From assembly GCA_047967505.1 (NCBI GenBank), contig CM106541.1: a DNA stretch of 64,000 nt; one strand, 5' to 3'. Shown piece by piece: positions 62,325-64,000 of this stretch (position 1 is its first letter; each line of letters opens with the position of its first letter). A model generated the notes under the pieces. It was not told the DNA's origin, did not search any database, and saw only the letters and a program-made list of their open reading frames with translations. The position numbers and the translations under genes are program-made. Origin of the DNA: Dipteris shenzhenensis (taxonomy: Eukaryota; Polypodiophyta; Polypodiopsida; Gleicheniales).

Positions 62325-62700
62325 TTCTCCTTATATCAGCGATGAAATTCATTCACCGTTCAGTATACTAAGAAACTTGCATATAGGCACTCTTGCAGCT
62401 TTAAGAGGTCCTTGAATTGAGGATGAAGCTTTCTCCTCTCTCGCTTGTTTTTTTTTGAAATCAATCTCTCTCTCTCTCTCTCCACACACGCTCTCTCAAA
62501 AGCGTTTCTCTACACTGTTATGTATTTAAATAGCTTCATCTGACTTCTTTTCAAATTTTCTGCACAGTCCAGAGACCACAGTCCTGACTCCTCCTTGGTG
62601 GTGAATTTTCTGATTATTTTTCACACGCCTGCGCATGTAGCCGCCGGGTAGACCAGCCAAGTAACGCCACGTGGCCGTTTGCCACCCCAGTTGCATGGTT
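62325..62700 (-). promoter_or_regulatory. Probable SDR promoter and 5' UTR: TATA-like box, GA tract, G-box
   Basis: Reading on the minus strand, a TATTTAAATA box lies at 62532-62523. A start site about 30 nt further on would leave a 5' UTR of roughly 170 nt containing a GA-dinucleotide tract (62482-62466). A perfect palindromic G-box, CCACGTGG, covers 62667-62674. In plants G-boxes bind bZIP and bHLH factors in light and ABA responses; whether this one is used here is inference. Next to it, 62717-62760 holds two copies of a GGTGGCTC-containing unit about 27 nt apart. Confidence 0.45.
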
Positions 62701-63290
62701 TGCGTCTCCTCCATTCTTTGTAGGTGGCTCCACCTCCTACCTTCTTTGCAGGTGGCTCGACCGAGGATAGCATGTATCAATGCTGGTGGTTCTGAAAGCC
62801 GAGATCGTCAATTGGGAGGCGATGCGTTGGTGAGGCACGCATGGGTTGGGGATGTGCAGGGCCATGCAGTCTCTAAATTTAAGCGCTTGTCTTCCCTCTA
62901 TAAAATTCGGGGTGCTTATGTGCTTTACTATGTTGAATCATTTTGATTTTGTCGGTCATTTCTTCTGCATTGTGCAAAGAGTTGCTTCCGTATGGCAAAC
63001 GTACTTGCTGTCAGTGCTGGAGATGAGCGACACGTTTCAGGAGTGGACACCAGCAGTGGAAACTTTCAAAAAGGTTCGGCTGTTTATCTATTCTGTCCCA
63101 GTTTTCATTTCAGTATTTTGGATTTCTGATTTCCTCCTCTCTTTAAAACGACCACTGCTTGGTTTGGTTTCAGGGCTTATGAGCATGGCGGAGCGTTAAA
63201 CCATTTATGCTGATGACGCGCACTCAGCTTTCCATGAGTTGGTTGACGAAACGCAAAAGGAAGAGCGCCATGAGCAAAGTATACGATAAC
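62671..63290 (+). other. Unassigned ORF cluster, possible divergent transcript
   Basis: Several overlapping plus-strand reading frames occupy this stretch, which faces away from the SDR start. Possible splice sites are visible (AAAAAG|GTTCGG near 63081; TTTCAG|GG near 63175). No recognisable domain was found, and a short frame near 63200-63288 ends in TAA. It could be the first exons of a divergent gene, a long 5' leader, or chance. I do not assign a function. Confidence 0.2.
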
Positions 63291-64000
63291 ACGGGCTGAA
63301 AATGGTCAACATTGTTACTGTTTCAGGTTTGTAGAATATGCTTATATAAACCTTGCTACTACTTTGGACAATGGGTTGCATGAATCCAGCCTCACATGTA
63401 GGAGACCACCGGAAAGTAGCTTTCTCAATGTTGGCTTGAGAAGGGGCCTAGCAAGCGACAACAAAGCTATGGAGCACTAAGGTGTGCATAAGACAAACAT
63501 AAGATCCCTATATGTATCTATGGGCCTCAGCGTTCTGATGCAACTATTGCATGTGAGAATTCCTTTTAGCCGTTACCAAGAGGTGTCGCATTCTATGAGT
63601 TATACAGGTGGTTGTTCAAGCATAGGTTGCCTACCTTATGTACATAGGATGGGTGTTGTTGGGGTGTCTTCATATCTCCTTTGTTGTTTGCCTTCTTTTA
63701 GGAGGTGCAGTGTTTTGGGACAACCTTTATAATGCTCTTCATGCTAGCAACCTTATTCTTCATTCCATCGTTTTGTTCGCCATGCATTACATGCTTCCTT
63801 ACTTTGTTTGATTCAAGCCTCTCCTCATGGTTCTGAGTCATCCTCCTCCTTTCTTTGGTGGCTTACGGACTTTGCCAGTGCTTCTTCTTTTATCTAATTT
63901 GCATGGTTGTCCTATGGCTGTGCTTTCTGATTCTTCTTGTTTGTTCATCCATTAGATATTATCACACATGGCTGTAGGATCTCACTTCTCAATGTTGTTG
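63290..64000. other. No recognisable feature
   Basis: Only short open frames without recognisable domains are present. No repeat, LTR end or exon could be supported. Confidence 0.4.

Overview
The window looks like nuclear DNA of a land plant with a very large, transposon-rich genome. The evidence is GT-AG introns, Ty3/gypsy elements of the Tat and chromovirus types, Ty1/copia elements, plant-type L1 LINEs with an ORF1, and a degenerate AAACCCTA block of the plant telomere type. Introns of tens of kilobases filled with nested LTR elements suggest a fern, gymnosperm or lycophyte; the sequence alone does not settle which.

One host gene can be traced through most of the window. It lies on the minus strand and encodes a short-chain dehydrogenase/reductase (SDR). 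The first exon is at 62324-62142. Six further exons are at 24746-24538, 19975-19857, 19766-19650, 19421-19346, 19134-18981 and 13913-13761 (stop). The seven exons total 1011 nt, and every junction keeps frame and GT-AG consensus. The only gap is the short exon that should carry the rest of the TGxxxGxG cofactor loop between the first two; I could not locate it. The gene therefore covers about 48.6 kb, and most mobile DNA in the window lies in its introns.

Layout: 1-5 kb holds degenerate repeats, a foldback hairpin and the telomere-like block. 7.5-11.9 kb is a LINE in two opposite-facing pieces. 13.8-24.7 kb holds the 3' exons, with LINE remnants in two of the introns. 25.9-34.4 kb is an almost complete Tat-type Ty3/gypsy element with two RNase H domains. 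34.7-41 kb holds gypsy and LINE scraps and a tandem duplication. 42.3-52.3 kb is a nest of copia and chromovirus fragments. 53.5-55.9 kb is another decayed gypsy gag and an LTR with primer-binding site. 56.2-60.8 kb is a defective copia element whose LTR contains a minisatellite. 62.3-62.7 kb is the probable SDR promoter, with an unassigned ORF cluster beyond.

No tRNA, rRNA, CRISPR or bacterial-type feature was seen. The transposon genes are nearly all broken; only the Tat gag-protease ORF is fully open.
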